Shown in pieces: positions 63,837 to 64,000 of a stretch of 64,000 bases of DNA. Below the pieces are notes generated by a model that saw only the letters and a program-made list of their open reading frames with translations, had not been told where the DNA came from and made no database searches. Location: positions 31,389 to 95,388 of the forward strand of contig JAFSXN010000002.1 in NCBI GenBank assembly GCA_017444015.1, in the 5' to 3' direction. Source of the DNA: Lachnospiraceae bacterium. GTDB taxonomy: Bacteria > Bacillota > Clostridia > Lachnospirales > Lachnospiraceae. Position 1 is the stretch's first letter. Each line of letters opens with the position of its first letter. The position numbers were made by a program, and so were the translations under genes.

Positions 63837-64000
63837 TGCCACGAAAGAAGGCTGATTACCCAGACTGGGTAATGAAATTCAAAAAGAAAGGCACCTATAT
63901 CAACAAGGTTGGTGACAAGTATTACCTTTACGTCGGCGGGAAAATTATTTACTTCGCGGGCGACACGGCTCTTTTCTCCGACATGAAATTAATTGGCGAA
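63837..64000 (+). pseudogene. Chimeric frame: transposase N-terminus joined to a UPF0173-like metallo-hydrolase
   Basis: The open frame runs off the window end. Its first ~32 codons (MPRKKADYPDWVMKFKKKGT, then YINKVGDKYYLY) match the N-terminus of a DDE transposase. From VGGKIIYFAGDTALFSDMKLIGE on, it matches the middle of UPF0173 metal-dependent hydrolases (AGDTxLFxDM). The two parts are unrelated families, so this is a recombination junction inside one frame. The remaining coding sequence lies outside the window. Confidence 0.7.

Noticed and set aside
1-64000. CRISPR arrays, tRNA or rRNA genes, prophage structural genes
   Set aside because: Looked for on both strands by repeats and conserved motifs; none seen.

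Overview
The window looks like the chromosome of a Gram-positive anaerobe of the Clostridia, most likely Lachnospiraceae. The evidence is the dnaG-rpoD-trmK-nif3 order, a bacterial RNase P RNA, a tryptophan T-box leader, strong AGGAGG ribosome binding sites, and a four-gene cluster (DUF5716/DUF5717-type proteins) that I know only from this family. No tRNA, rRNA or CRISPR array was seen. The family assignment is inference; the gene identities rest on visible motifs.

Positions 1-50 kb are a mostly minus-strand housekeeping backbone. They hold pyrB-pyrI, proA, rnpB, a TGS-type nucleoside kinase, nif3, trmK, rpoD, dnaG, a dGTPase, purC-purB-purA, an amino-acid ABC importer (14-16.5 kb), the unexplained four-gene cluster (16.7-23.7 kb), a PLP aminotransferase, a serine hydrolase, and ugd with a polyprenyl-phosphate sugar transferase. 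They continue with ilvE, folA-thyA, a beta-CASP nuclease, a cell-wall amidase, an SGNH/DHHW/MBOAT surface-acylation group (36-40.6 kb), glyA, a lipid phosphatase-like membrane protein, a ribosome-protection-type GTPase fused to a NYN ribonuclease domain, and trpB2 behind a T-box. The most striking point in the backbone is that rpoD, normally essential, carries an in-frame TAG in place of the second Trp of its promoter-melting WW pair.

Positions 49-64 kb are accessory. They hold a metallo-hydrolase-rubredoxin fusion, an XRE-receiver fusion regulator, an orphan zinc-binding lipoprotein, a Fic toxin with an HTH-containing antitoxin, two HxlR regulators with matching operators, and many gene remnants (TetR twice, Rrf2, RhuM, macro domain, MIF, methyltransferase, oxidoreductase). 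Five copies of a roughly 99-bp palindromic miniature element with TA target duplications are present (one in the backbone, four here). One copy splits a lipoprotein gene exactly in frame, and one replaces the stop codon of a rubredoxin gene. The last open frame joins a transposase N-terminus to a metallo-hydrolase fragment.

The best candidates for something undescribed are the four-gene actin/Hsp70-like cluster, the GTPase-NYN fusion, a promoter-driven noncoding stretch of about 450 nt at 34.9-35.4 kb, and the miniature element family.
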